From RPQJ01 sp963707145 (GTDB lineage: Bacteria; Pseudomonadota; Gammaproteobacteria; Steroidobacterales; Steroidobacteraceae), in assembly GCA_963707145.1 (NCBI GenBank), contig CAVPOQ010000008.1:496001-560000 (forward strand): a stretch of DNA of 64,000 nucleotides, given 5' to 3'. Below the pieces are notes generated by a model, which was not told the DNA's origin, ran no database searches, and worked only from the letters and a program-made list of their open reading frames with translations. Within the stretch, counting starts at the first letter, position 1, and each line of letters opens with the position of its first letter. Below, piece after piece: positions 43,589-53,751 of the stretch. The translations under genes were made by a program, and so were the position numbers.

Positions 43589-45391
43589 TCACCACCCGCA
43601 CTGCTGGCCCTCGTTCTGCTCCGCGAGCCAGCCGCGCAGCGGCGCGAAGTACTCGAGGATCGCCGAGCCGTCCATCTCGCGCGTGCCGGTGAGCTCGTAG
43701 AGCGTGTCCTGCCACGGCTGGCTCGCGCCCTTCGCGAGCATCGCGCCGAGTTTCCGACCGGCGACCTCGTTGCCGTCGATCGAGCACTCGTAGAGCGGCC
43801 CCTTGAAGCCGGCCGCCTCGCACAGCGCCTTCTGGAACTGGAACTGGATGATGAACGAGAGGAAGTAGCGCGTGTACGGCACGTTGCCCGGCACGTGGTA
43901 CTTGGCGCCCGGGTCGAAGTCGGCCTCGCTGCGCGCGATCGGCGCGGCGACGCCCTGGTACTGCTCCCGCAGCGCCCACCACGCGGCGTTGTAGTTCGCG
44001 GGCGTGACCTCGCCCGAGAACACCTTCCAGCGCCACTCGTCGATCAGCTTGCCGAAGGGCAGGAAGGCGATCTTCTCGAGCGCCATCTTCAGCTGCTGGT
44101 TGATGAGCGCCTCCTGGCTCGGCTTCGTGGCGGGCACGAGGCCGATCTTCGCGAGGTAGGCGGGCGTCATCGAGAGGTTGACCGTGTCGCCCACGGCCTC
44201 GTGGAAGCCGTCGTGGGCACCGTTCTTGAACAGGAACGGCTGGTCCTTGTACCAGAGGTAGTAATAGACGTGCCCCAGCTCGTGGTAGATGGTGCGCAGC
44301 TCCTCGTAGGTCGGGCGGATGCACATCTTGATGCGCACGTCGTCCTTGCCGTCCATCTCCCAGGCGCTCGCATGGCACTGCACGTCGCGATCGCGCGGCT
44401 GGGTGAGCATCGAGCGCTCCCAGAACTTCTGCGGGAGCGCCGGGAAGCCGATCGACTGGTAGAAGGCCTCGGCGGACTTCGTCATCTTCACGGCGTCGTA
44501 GCCCTGGGCGACCAGTGCGGCGTCCACGTCGAGGTCGCTCACGCCGGGATAGGGCTCGAGCAGGTCGTAGATGGCGTCCCACTGCTGCGCCCACATGTTG
44601 CCGAGCAGGTGCGCGGGAATCGGCTTGCCTGCCGGCACCTTGTCGGCGCCGTACTTCTTCGCGAGCCGGCCGCGCGCGTAGCAGTGCAGCTCCTTGTAGA
44701 GCGGCTCGACCTGCGCGAAGAGCCGCGCGGCTTCCTTCGTGAACGCGTCGGCCGGCATGTCGTAGCCCGAGCGCCACATGGCGCCGAGGTCGCGGAAGCC
44801 CAGCGTGCCGGCGCCCTCGTTGGCGAGCGTCACGTAGCGCTCGTAGTCGGGGCGCAGCGGGCGCGCGGCGTCGTGCCAGCCCTTCCAGGCGGCGAGCAGC
44901 TCGTCGTAGTCGCGGCTCTTCTCGAGCACGGACTTGAGCTGCACCTCGTCGCGGCAGGACGCAGGCCCCTGCGGACAGTCCTTCGCCGAGCCGTACTTCG
45001 CCTCCATGCCGGCGAGCAGCGTGGCGAGCTCGGCGCGCTTGGCCGGGTCGTCCGGGGCCGGCGCGGCGACGCCGAGCTTCATCAGATCGAGCGCGCGCTT
45101 CGTGGCGGGGGTGGTCGTCTGGCCGTCGAAGGCGCGCGCCTGCTGCACCGAGTCGCCGAACAGGCCGAGCCAGCGCTCGGTGGCGCGCGCGTTGAGCAGT
45201 TGCGTGTCGGGGGTGATGTAGGTGGCCTGCGCCCAGCCCGCGGCGTTCCATTCGAGCGCGAGGTCGGCAAGCTGGCGGTTCACGCGCGCGACGAACTCGT
45301 CGGCGGTCTCGGCGGAAGCGACCGTGGGCATCGCGACCAGGGCAGCGAGGGCTGCGGCGGCGCAGGCACGGCGGACAGTGGGTCGGATCAT
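43589..45391 (-). CDS. M2 family peptidyl-dipeptidase (ACE-like)
   Basis: This 600-residue zinc metallopeptidase of family M2 resembles bacterial angiotensin-converting-enzyme-like dipeptidyl carboxypeptidases. It has a signal peptide (cleavage near ASAETADEF), so it is periplasmic or secreted. The zinc motif is HELGH at residues 370-374, followed by GFHEAVGDTVNLS with the third ligand glutamate near 398. Other marks are MWAQQWDAIYDLL and the C-terminal YFLSFIIQFQFQKALCEAA and LGAMLAKGASQPWQDTL. It removes dipeptides from peptide C-termini. It is encoded 56 bases after a POT-family peptide transporter, which suggests peptide scavenging. ATG 45391. Confidence 0.94.
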   Translation of the reverse strand: MIRPTVRRACAAAALAALVAMPTVASAETADEFVARVNRQLADLALEWNAAGWAQATYITPDTQLLNARATERWLGLFGDSVQQARAFDGQTTTPATKRALDLMKLGVAAPAPDDPAKRAELATLLAGMEAKYGSAKDCPQGPASCRDEVQLKSVLEKSRDYDELLAAWKGWHDAARPLRPDYERYVTLANEGAGTLGFRDLGAMWRSGYDMPADAFTKEAARLFAQVEPLYKELHCYARGRLAKKYGADKVPAGKPIPAHLLGNMWAQQWDAIYDLLEPYPGVSDLDVDAALVAQGYDAVKMTKSAEAFYQSIGFPALPQKFWERSMLTQPRDRDVQCHASAWEMDGKDDVRIKMCIRPTYEELRTIYHELGHVYYYLWYKDQPFLFKNGAHDGFHEAVGDTVNLSMTPAYLAKIGLVPATKPSQEALINQQLKMALEKIAFLPFGKLIDEWRWKVFSGEVTPANYNAAWWALREQYQGVAAPIARSEADFDPGAKYHVPGNVPYTRYFLSFIIQFQFQKALCEAAGFKGPLYECSIDGNEVAGRKLGAMLAKGASQPWQDTLYELTGTREMDGSAILEYFAPLRGWLAEQNEGQQCGW

Positions 45392-45447
45392 GGGAACTCC
45401 AGAGGCAATGGGCGGCGCCGCGTTGTCCGGCGCCGCAGACCACACAT

Positions 45448-46818
<1,371 letters not shown>

Positions 46819-46961
46819 GTGTTTTTGCTTCTGCGTCAGATGTTTGCGCGGTTGCGCGCGAGGGGCGCAAGTCTCCGCGATATTGCGGTGCCAGCGCAAG
46901 AAATTAGAGCGTGTGTCGCCCTCTCCAGTGGCAGCGGTGCTGCGTCGATCGGGACGGCGCG

Positions 46962-47747
46962 TCAGTCGCCGGACGGCGTCGCCGGCTCCTGCGCGCGGTC
47001 CCGCTCCCGCTGGCGGCCGAGGAACACGGCGAGCAGGATGCCGAGTTCGTAGAGCACGTACATCGGCACGGCCATGAAGGTCTGCGAGATCGCGTCGGGC
47101 GGCGTCAGGAAGGCCGCGACGATGAAGATGCCGAGCAGCACGTAGCCGCGGTTCTTGCGCAGCTTCTCGACCGGGACGAGGCCGGTGGCCACCAGCAGCA
47201 CGGTCGCCACCGGCATCTCGAAGGCGATCCCGAAGGCGAAGAACAGCAGCAGCGCGAAATCGAGGTAATTCGCCATGTCGGTCATCATGCGCACGCCCTC
47301 GGGCGCGGTCGCCGTGAGGAACGCGAACATCAGCGGGAACACGACGAAATACGCGAAGGCCACGCCTACGTAGAACAGCACGACGCTGGTGAGGAACAGC
47401 GGCAGCGCGAAGCGCTTCTCGTGCCGATAGAGGCCTGGGGCGACGAAGGCCCACACCTGATAGAGCACGACGGGCATGGCCACGAACAGCGCCGCGACCA
47501 GCGACAGCTTCAGCGGCGTCATGAACGGCGACACCACGCTGGTCGCGATCAGCGACGTGCCCTCGGGGAGCTTGTCGATCAGGGGCCGCGCGATCAGCGT
47601 GAACAGCTGGTTCGAGAAGAACACGAGCGGGACGAACGCGACGGTCACCGCGATCACGGCCCGCAGCAGTCGGGTCCGCAACTCCAGCAGATGCGAGATC
47701 AGGGTGCCTTCGGCGAGGGGCTCGGGGTCACCCGGACTTTGACGCAT
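46962..47747 (-). CDS. tatC: Sec-independent translocase subunit TatC
   Basis: TatC is the six-helix inner-membrane receptor for twin-arginine signal peptides. The 261-residue product has EGTLISHLLELRTRLLRAVIAV at the start (conserved HLxELRxR), SPFMTPLKLSL, YQVWAFVAPGLYRHEKR, FPLMFAFL, LLLFFAFGIAFEMPV and KLRKNRGYVLLGIFIVAAFLTPPDAISQ. These cover the family signatures. ATG 47747 overlaps the end of tatB by 20 bases; an ATG at 47771 is also in frame. It ends the dtd-tatABC unit. Confidence 0.97.
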   Translation of the reverse strand: MRQSPGDPEPLAEGTLISHLLELRTRLLRAVIAVTVAFVPLVFFSNQLFTLIARPLIDKLPEGTSLIATSVVSPFMTPLKLSLVAALFVAMPVVLYQVWAFVAPGLYRHEKRFALPLFLTSVVLFYVGVAFAYFVVFPLMFAFLTATAPEGVRMMTDMANYLDFALLLFFAFGIAFEMPVATVLLVATGLVPVEKLRKNRGYVLLGIFIVAAFLTPPDAISQTFMAVPMYVLYELGILLAVFLGRQRERDRAQEPATPSGD

Positions 47748-48018
47748 CGGCCTCATCCGGCGCGGCGGCATCCGTCGCGGACGCGGCGGGAGGCGGCGAC
47801 GGCGACGGGCTCTCGGGGTGCGGGGGCTTCGGCGTCTCGCGCAGGGGGTCGTAGTTCGCTTCCTGCTCGAGCTGCGTCTTGAGCTGTCGGGCCATGGAGC
47901 GGGCCCGGCCGGCCCAGCGACCGACGTCGGCGGCCAGCTTCGGCAGCCGTTCGGGACCCAGCACCAGCAGTGCGATCCCGAGGATCAGCACGATCTCGGT
48001 GAAGCCGACCTCGAACAT
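47728..48018 (-). CDS. tatB: Sec-independent translocase subunit TatB
   Basis: The 96-residue protein has the TatB N-terminus MFEVGFTEIVLILGIALLVLGPERLP with one membrane helix and the conserved glutamate and GPERLP hinge, followed by an amphipathic helix. A proline/alanine/serine-rich tail follows. With TatC it forms the receptor for folded twin-arginine substrates. It lies 6 bases after tatA and overlaps tatC. Confidence 0.96.
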   Translation of the reverse strand: MFEVGFTEIVLILGIALLVLGPERLPKLAADVGRWAGRARSMARQLKTQLEQEANYDPLRETPKPPHPESPSPSPPPAASATDAAAPDEADASKSG

Positions 48019-48024
48019 CGCGGC

Positions 48025-48261
48025 TCAGGCGGCGGGCTTGCTGTCCGACTTGGTCGAGCCGGAACGCTCCTCGAAGTCAGCGTCCTTGGCCGACAGGTCG
48101 GTCAGCTTGCGGCTCTGTTCGTCGTCGCCCTCGTTGACGGCCTTCTTGAAGCCGCGGACGGCCGAGCCGAGGTCCGAGCCCACGTTACGGAGCTTCTTGG
48201 CGCCGAACAGGACGAGCGCGATCACCAGGATGATGAGCAGTTCTCGAAAGCCGATACCCAT
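48025..48261 (-). CDS. tatA: Sec-independent translocase subunit TatA
   Basis: The 78-residue protein has one N-terminal helix (FRELLIILVIALVLFGAKKLRNVGSDLG), the FGAKKLR hinge and an amphipathic helix (AVRGFKKAVNE) typical of TatA, which forms the translocation pore. The C-terminus is charged. ATG 48261 is chosen because it gives the standard MGIGFREL start; an upstream ATG at 48294 would add 11 atypical residues. Confidence 0.96.
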   Translation of the reverse strand: MGIGFRELLIILVIALVLFGAKKLRNVGSDLGSAVRGFKKAVNEGDDEQSRKLTDLSAKDADFEERSGSTKSDSKPAA

Positions 48262-48313
48262 GGCTGGCTCCGGGACCGTTGGAGAGGCGGGCATGATACG
48301 CGAATCGTCGCAG

Positions 48314-48775
48314 CTAACTCGTGACGTGGTCCGCGCTCACCCGCAGCCAGAGCGTCACCGGGCCGTCGTTCGTCAGCGACACCTGCATGTGTGCCCCGAA
48401 ACGGCCCTCGGCGACGCGCTCGCCGATGCGGTCGCGGGCAACGGCCACGGCGGCGTCGAACAGGCGGCGTCCGAGCTCGGGCGGGGCGGCGCCGGTGAAG
48501 CTCGGACGGAGCCCGCGGGTCGTGTCCGCCGCCAGCGTGAACTGCGGGACGAGCAGCAGGCCACCGCCCGTATCGAGCAGGCTACGGTTCATGCGCCCTT
48601 CGGCGTCCTCGAACACCCGGTAGCGAAGCAGGCGGTCGACCAGTCGCTCGGCCTCGGCCGGCGTGTCGGCGGGCTCGACCGCCAGCAGGACCAGCAGTCC
48701 CGGCCCGATCGCGCCGACCGTTTCATCCCCCACCACGACTCTTGCCGTGGAGACGCGCTGCAACAACCCTATCAC
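48314..48775 (-). CDS. dtd: D-aminoacyl-tRNA deacylase
   Basis: Dtd hydrolyses D-amino acids wrongly attached to tRNA. The 153-residue protein starts VIGLLQRVSTARV. It has the active-site motifs LVPQFTLAAD (SQFTL-type) and TNDGPVTLWL (the Gly-cisPro motif). The start is GTG 48775, as the family begins just there and AGAGG lies 9 bases upstream; the upstream ATG at 48814 is a less likely alternative. A run of six Ts lies just before the start codon. Its place directly ahead of tatA is a recurrent gene order. Confidence 0.94.
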   Translation of the reverse strand: MIGLLQRVSTARVVVGDETVGAIGPGLLVLLAVEPADTPAEAERLVDRLLRYRVFEDAEGRMNRSLLDTGGGLLLVPQFTLAADTTRGLRPSFTGAAPPELGRRLFDAAVAVARDRIGERVAEGRFGAHMQVSLTNDGPVTLWLRVSADHVTS

Positions 48776-49207
48776 GGTAAAAAACCTCTTGATCAGCTCG
48801 CCGGAATCCCACAAGGGCGAGAAGAACGCCGGAAAGAATCGATCGAGGATGCCACAGACACTGAAAGGCCGGGCCGCTTCGTCACTCCATTCCGACCAAA
48901 CCCGAGAATAGCCGCGACGGTGGAGGCCGGAAACACGAAAATGCCGATGACGATGCTATTTGTGGACTACGAGCTAGGAAATCGAGGGCCCGGTGGGCGC
49001 CGAGGTGGTTTGCTGCGAAGCGACGTCTTGGAAACGACGTTCGGCTGGTCCTGCCTGAACGGTTCGAGGCCACCGGGCGGCAATGTCTCGGCCAGCGCAT
49101 CGCCCGACTCGTCGCGCGTGCAGTGGGAAAGCGGCCGCGGAGGGGCAGTCGCGCGATTCTGGGCCAGGCCGGGCCGGGCGGCGGCGCCGGTCATTGGTGC
49201 CGACCCG
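48776..49207. other. 432-base gene-free stretch between dtd and the TPR lipoprotein gene
   Basis: No gene is supported on either strand. Frames exist but lack recognisable motifs and cross low-GC patches (about 48,895-48,985). It presumably holds the dtd-tatABC promoter; no clear -35/-10 pair or terminator with a T-run is visible. A short palindromic patch (AACGACGTT near 49033) has no evident meaning. Confidence 0.4.
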
Positions 49208-49792
49208 TCAGCGAGGCGTGGCCGCCCGGGCCTTGTCCATCGCCTCGGCGGCCTCCGAGTTGCGGCCACGAGCCCGCAGCGACTGGGCGATCAGTTCCCA
49301 GGCCGCGGACTGCGTGCTGTCGTCGCCTACCGACATCGACAGCGCCTTGCGCCCCATGTTCTCCGCCTGGGCGTAGTTGCGCTGGTCCATGCGCAGCCGA
49401 CCCATCTCGATCCACAGCAGGGGGTTGCTGGGCTCGATCCGCAATGCGCGGTCCATCGTCACCGCGGCGCCCGGCAGGTCACCCTTCTTGCGCTGTGCCT
49501 CCGCCTGGCCCACCAGCGCGCGGCTGGCGGGCGACAGTGTCGCCGGCGGTCGCTTCGGCCGCGGCCGCGGCGCCGGTTCGACGATGGCTGGTGGCGGCGG
49601 CTCGATGACGCGTTCCGGCGCAGGCTGGAACACGGCTTCATCGGTCGGCGTCTTGAGCACTGGGCCGGAGCCGGCCGTTGCGGGCTTGGAGCCTTGGGCT
49701 GGCGTCGAGCCGGCGGGCGCCTCGTGCTTGAACGGGGCGACCGAGCAGGCCGAAAGCACGAGCAGCGATGCCAGTACGACGGGACGGAGCAC
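49208..49792 (-). CDS. TPR-repeat lipoprotein next to PBP1B
   Basis: The 194-residue protein has a lipoprotein signal (VLLSACSV-type lipobox, Cys near residue 16). A proline-rich disordered segment follows to about residue 85. The C-terminal half holds helical TPR-like repeats (SRALVGQAEAQRKKGDLPGAAVTMDRAL, NPLLWIEMGRLRMDQRNYAQAENMGRKAL, WELIAQSLRARGRNSEAAEAMDKA). It is probably an outer-membrane lipoprotein. It is encoded 27 bases after the PBP1B gene on the same strand, and the position suggests an accessory role in peptidoglycan synthesis comparable to LpoB/CpoB. That is inference from context only. Confidence 0.85.
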   Translation of the reverse strand: MLRPVVLASLLVLSACSVAPFKHEAPAGSTPAQGSKPATAGSGPVLKTPTDEAVFQPAPERVIEPPPPAIVEPAPRPRPKRPPATLSPASRALVGQAEAQRKKGDLPGAAVTMDRALRIEPSNPLLWIEMGRLRMDQRNYAQAENMGRKALSMSVGDDSTQSAAWELIAQSLRARGRNSEAAEAMDKARAATPR

Positions 49793-49819
49793 CCGGTAAG
49801 CCTACCCCGCCGCGGCGGG

Positions 49820-52186
49820 TCAGGGAATCTCCGGCTCCGCGACCGGCGGCTCCTCGGCGGCGGGTTCCTCGGCGGGAGTCTCGCCCGGGAGCAGGTCGAG
49901 GCCTTCGTCGAACACCGGCGGCCTGGCGGTTCCCGGCGGGCAGGCCTCGCTCGCGGCGAGCGGCGTGCCGGGCGCGAACGCCATGTTGACCGCCGAGCCG
50001 TTGCAGTAGGGCGAGGTCTCCCGGCCCGAGTAGTAGTCGATCCAGCGCAGGTCCACTGAGTCGGGCTGCATCGGCTCGTACGACGAGGTGGGAATGGACG
50101 ACATGAGGCGCGACCACACCGCGAGACCGCCGGTCGTTCCCGTGAGGCCCGTCGGCCGGTTGTCGTCGTGGCCCACCCACACCACGATCAGGTGGGCACC
50201 CGAGAAACCCGCGAACCAGCTGTCGCGGTAGTCGTTCGAGGTGCCGGTCTTGCCGGCCACCACCAGTCCCTCGGGCAGCAGGTTCTTCGCCGTCCTGCCG
50301 GTGCCGCGCTCCATCACCTCGATCATCATGCGGTCGAGCGCGTAGACGGCCTCCGGCGACACGGCCTCCGAGACCTCGAGTTCCGGCGACTTGAGCGGCT
50401 TGCCGTCCTCGCCCACGACCGCGCGCACCGCGCGCAGCGGCGCGCGGAAGCCGCCGTTGGCGATCGTGTTGTACATCTGGGCGACGTCGATCGGCGCGAG
50501 GTTGGTGGCGCCGAGCAGCATCGACGGCAGCTCGGGAGGCGCCTCGGGGAGCCCGAGCTGCTCGAAGGCCTTCGCCACGCGGCCGAGACCGACGTCGAGG
50601 CCGAGGTTCACGGTCGCGAGGTTCAGCGACTGGGTAAGCGCGCGCACCATCGGCACCTGGCCGCGTTCCTTCTTGTCGAAGTTCGCGGGCTTCCAGCGGT
50701 CGCCGTTGGGCAGCTTCAGGTCCACGGGCTCGTCCGCAACCAGCGAGGCGGGCGTGTAGCGGTCGGTCTCGAGCGCGGCGAGGTAGACCATCGGCTTGGC
50801 CAGCGAACCGATCGGGCGTTTGGCGTCGAGCGCCCGGTTGAAGCCGTCGAAGCCGGAGCGCCGGCCGCCCACCAGCGCCACGACCTCGCCGGTCTGGGGC
50901 GCGGTCACGATGACGACGCCCTCGAGTCCGTGCGCGTCCTTGCGCTTGGACTCATCGAGGCGGTCGAGCTCCCCGGCGAGCGCCGACTCCGCCGCCCGCT
51001 GCAGCAGCGGATCGAGCGTGCTGAACACGACCAGGCCCGATTCGGTGAGGTCCGCCTCCTCGTAGTCCCGCCGCAGCTGCCGTCGCACGAGGTCGAGGAA
51101 CGCCGGGTAGTAGCCGCCAGTACGGCCGCCCGCCTCGGACACGCCGAGCGGCGCCTTCGCGGCACGCTCGGCATCCTCGGCGCTCACCACCCCCTGCTCG
51201 GCGAGCACGCGCAGCACCAGGTTGCGCCGCTCGAGCGTGCGCTCGGGGTGGCGGCGCGGGTCGTAGTAGGACGGGCCGCGCACCACGGCGACGAGCAGCG
51301 CGATCTCGGGCAGGTCGAGCTCCGCGAGCGGCTTGCCGAAGTAGAACTGGCTCGCGAGTCCGAAGCCGTGCACGGCGCGGTTGCCGTCCTGCCCCAGGTA
51401 AATCTCGTTGATGTAGGCGTTCATGATGTCCGCCTTCTCGAAGCGCGCGTCGAGAATGACGGCCATCACCGCTTCCTCGGCCTTGCGGCGCAGCGTGCGG
51501 CGGCTGTCGAGGAAGTAGCTCTTGACGAGCTGCTGCGTGAGCGTGCTGCCGCCCTGCTCGATCTGCCCGGCGCGGACATTCACGAACAGCGCGCGCAGGA
51601 TCGCCAGCGGATTGACGCCGTGGTGCGAGTCGAACTTGCGGTCCTCGACCGCCTTGAGCGCCTCGGGCAGCAGCGGCGGCACCTCCGCCGGCGCCACGAC
51701 GATGCGGTCCTCGCCGTGGATCGGGAAGATGCTGCCGATCAGCAGCGGGTCGAGCCGGACGACCGCGACCTCCGCGCCGGAGGCGTCCCGGATGCCCGCG
51801 ATCACGTCGCCGGCGAACGACAGCCGCAGTTCGCGCGCCGCCTGCAACTCGTCGGGGAAGCGGAACTCGCGCACCTGCACGCGCAGGTCGTCGCCCTTGC
51901 GGCGATAGGTGCCCGGCCGGTCGGGGCTCGGGACGCGGAGGTAGCCCAGCCGGTCGAGTTCCTCGGCAAGCCGCGCGGCCGAGAGCTGCTGGCCGACGTA
52001 GAGGTCGATCGGCTGCGCGTACACCCGTGCGGGCAGCGTCCACCGCCGGCCTTCGAACTGCGAAGTGACGCGGTGGTTGAGCACCAGCAGCATCACGAGC
52101 GCCGCCAGCACGAGCAGCAGGCCGAGCACGACGAAGCCGCGCTGCAGGCGCCTGCGCGTGCCGGCCGACAGCTTGCTGCGTGCCAT
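49820..52186 (-). CDS. mrcB: Penicillin-binding protein 1B, bifunctional
   Basis: The 788-residue class A PBP polymerises glycan strands and cross-links peptides in the periplasm. It has a basic cytoplasmic tail, one membrane helix (about 18-37) and a UB2H-like domain (about 55-150, with LGYLRVPSPDRPGTYRR). The glycosyltransferase domain has catalytic Glu181 in KAVEDRKFDSHHG, and QGGSTLTQQLVKSYFL. The transpeptidase domain has Ser461 in GSLAKP, SLN in TQSLNLATVNLG and KTGTS in VVAGKTGTSNDYRDSWFAG. The C-terminus ends in a glutamate/proline-rich tail. UB2H marks it as PBP1B, not PBP1A. ATG 52186. A TPR lipoprotein gene follows. Confidence 0.95.
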   Translation of the reverse strand: MARSKLSAGTRRRLQRGFVVLGLLLVLAALVMLLVLNHRVTSQFEGRRWTLPARVYAQPIDLYVGQQLSAARLAEELDRLGYLRVPSPDRPGTYRRKGDDLRVQVREFRFPDELQAARELRLSFAGDVIAGIRDASGAEVAVVRLDPLLIGSIFPIHGEDRIVVAPAEVPPLLPEALKAVEDRKFDSHHGVNPLAILRALFVNVRAGQIEQGGSTLTQQLVKSYFLDSRRTLRRKAEEAVMAVILDARFEKADIMNAYINEIYLGQDGNRAVHGFGLASQFYFGKPLAELDLPEIALLVAVVRGPSYYDPRRHPERTLERRNLVLRVLAEQGVVSAEDAERAAKAPLGVSEAGGRTGGYYPAFLDLVRRQLRRDYEEADLTESGLVVFSTLDPLLQRAAESALAGELDRLDESKRKDAHGLEGVVIVTAPQTGEVVALVGGRRSGFDGFNRALDAKRPIGSLAKPMVYLAALETDRYTPASLVADEPVDLKLPNGDRWKPANFDKKERGQVPMVRALTQSLNLATVNLGLDVGLGRVAKAFEQLGLPEAPPELPSMLLGATNLAPIDVAQMYNTIANGGFRAPLRAVRAVVGEDGKPLKSPELEVSEAVSPEAVYALDRMMIEVMERGTGRTAKNLLPEGLVVAGKTGTSNDYRDSWFAGFSGAHLIVVWVGHDDNRPTGLTGTTGGLAVWSRLMSSIPTSSYEPMQPDSVDLRWIDYYSGRETSPYCNGSAVNMAFAPGTPLAASEACPPGTARPPVFDEGLDLLPGETPAEEPAAEEPPVAEPEIP

Positions 52187-52271
52187 GTTCGTTCCGTGAG
52201 CCCCGGGGAAACCCGAAGTCTAGCTGCTCCGCCCGCGTCCTGCCCGTCCCGCCGACGCCGCGATCATGCGT

Positions 52272-53721
52272 TCACTTGCGCCAGAAGGCCGGCGTCAGCA
52301 GCACCAGGAAGCTGAAGATCTCGAGGCGTCCGAGCAGCATCGCGAGGGAGCACACCCAGGTCTGGAAGTCCGTGAGGATCTGGTAGTTGCTCGCCGGGCC
52401 GACCACTCCCAGGCCGGGACCGGCGTTGTTGATGCAGGCGATGACGGCGGAGAAGGCGCTGAGGAAGTCGAGGCCGCTTGCGAGCAGGGCGAAGGTCAGC
52501 ACGACCACGGTGCCGAAATACAGCACCACGAACGCCAGCACCGCGAACACGATCTGGTTCTGCACGACCTGGGCGCCGATCCGCACCGGCGTCACGGCCT
52601 GGGGATGCACCAGCAACAGGAGCTCGCGGAGCGCCTGCCGGAACAGCACCAGGGTGCGGAACATCTTGATGCCGCCACCCGTCGAGCCGGTGTTCGCACA
52701 GTAGCAGGACAGCATCAGGATCCACATCGGAGCGAATGGCGGCCACACGGCGTAGTCCTGGCTCACGAATCCGCAGTCGGTTGCGATCGATACCAGGTTG
52801 AACGCAACGTGCCGCAGGGACGTGGCGAAGTCCGGATAGACGCCGTGCGCCCAGACGTACAGCGCAAGGCCCAGCGTGCTCAGGCCGATCACCCACAGCA
52901 TCACCTTCGCCTCGACGTCGGTCAGGTACGTGCGCAGGCTCTTCTGCTGCCAGGCGATGAAATGCCGGGAGAAGTTCATCGCGGCGATGAGCATGAAGAC
53001 CATCAGCACCGCCTCGATCGCGACCGAATCGAAGTGGCCGACGCTGGCGTCGTAGGTCGAGAACCCGCCCAGCGCCAGCGCCGCGAACGCGTGGCACACG
53101 GCATCGAACCAGTTCATCCCCGCCAGCTTCAGCGACACGATGCAGGCGACGGTGATCAGGAAGTACACGAACCACAGCGCCTTGGCCGTCTGCGTGATGC
53201 GCGGCGTCAGCTTGTCGTTCTTCATCGGGACCTGGGGTCTCGGCCTTGTAGAGTTGCATGCCGCCGACGCCCAGCATCGGCAGGATCGCCACCACCAGCA
53301 CGATGATGCCCATGCCGCCGTACCAGTTGAGGGCATGGCGCCAGAGATTGACGGAAGGTGGCAGGTGGTCGAGTCCGACCAGGACCGTGGCGCCGGTCGT
53401 GCTCAGCCCCGACATCGTCTCGAAGAACGCGTCGGTGAACGTGAGCCCCGGGATCGCGATCAGCAGCGGCACCGTGGCGATCGCCGACATCAGCACCCAG
53501 GCGAGGCTCACCAGCAGGAAGCCGTCGCGGGAGCGCAGTTCGCGCTTGTGGCGGCGCGTCGTCCCGTGGAGCAGCGCGCCTGCGGCGAGGCTCGCCAGCG
53601 CCGCGATCACGAAGTCGATCGCCAGCCCGTCGCGGTAGATCAGCGAGGTGACGACCGGCAGCAGGTAGGTGACGCTGAACAGCATCAGCATCGACCCGAG
53701 CACGTGGACGACCGCAAGCAT
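52272..53721 (-). CDS. trkH: Potassium uptake protein TrkH (frameshifted as sequenced)
   Basis: TrkH is the ion-conducting subunit of the Trk potassium system. Pore-loop segments are FETMSGLSTTGATVL (loop 1), AFAALALGGFSTYDAS (loop 2), VSIATDCGFVSQDY (loop 3) and NNAGPGLGVVGP (loop 4), with NTGSTGGGIKM between loops 3 and 4. The frame breaks near 53231 by one inserted base in GGTCCCGATGAAG. Removing it restores a continuous protein of about 482 residues, normal for TrkH. Start ATG 53721 lies 30 bases after trkA, so both partners are co-transcribed. The conserved pore in both halves argues that the break is a sequencing error. Confidence 0.92.
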
Positions 53722-53751
53722 CGTTGATTCGGCGTCGTACCGGTCCCGTGC

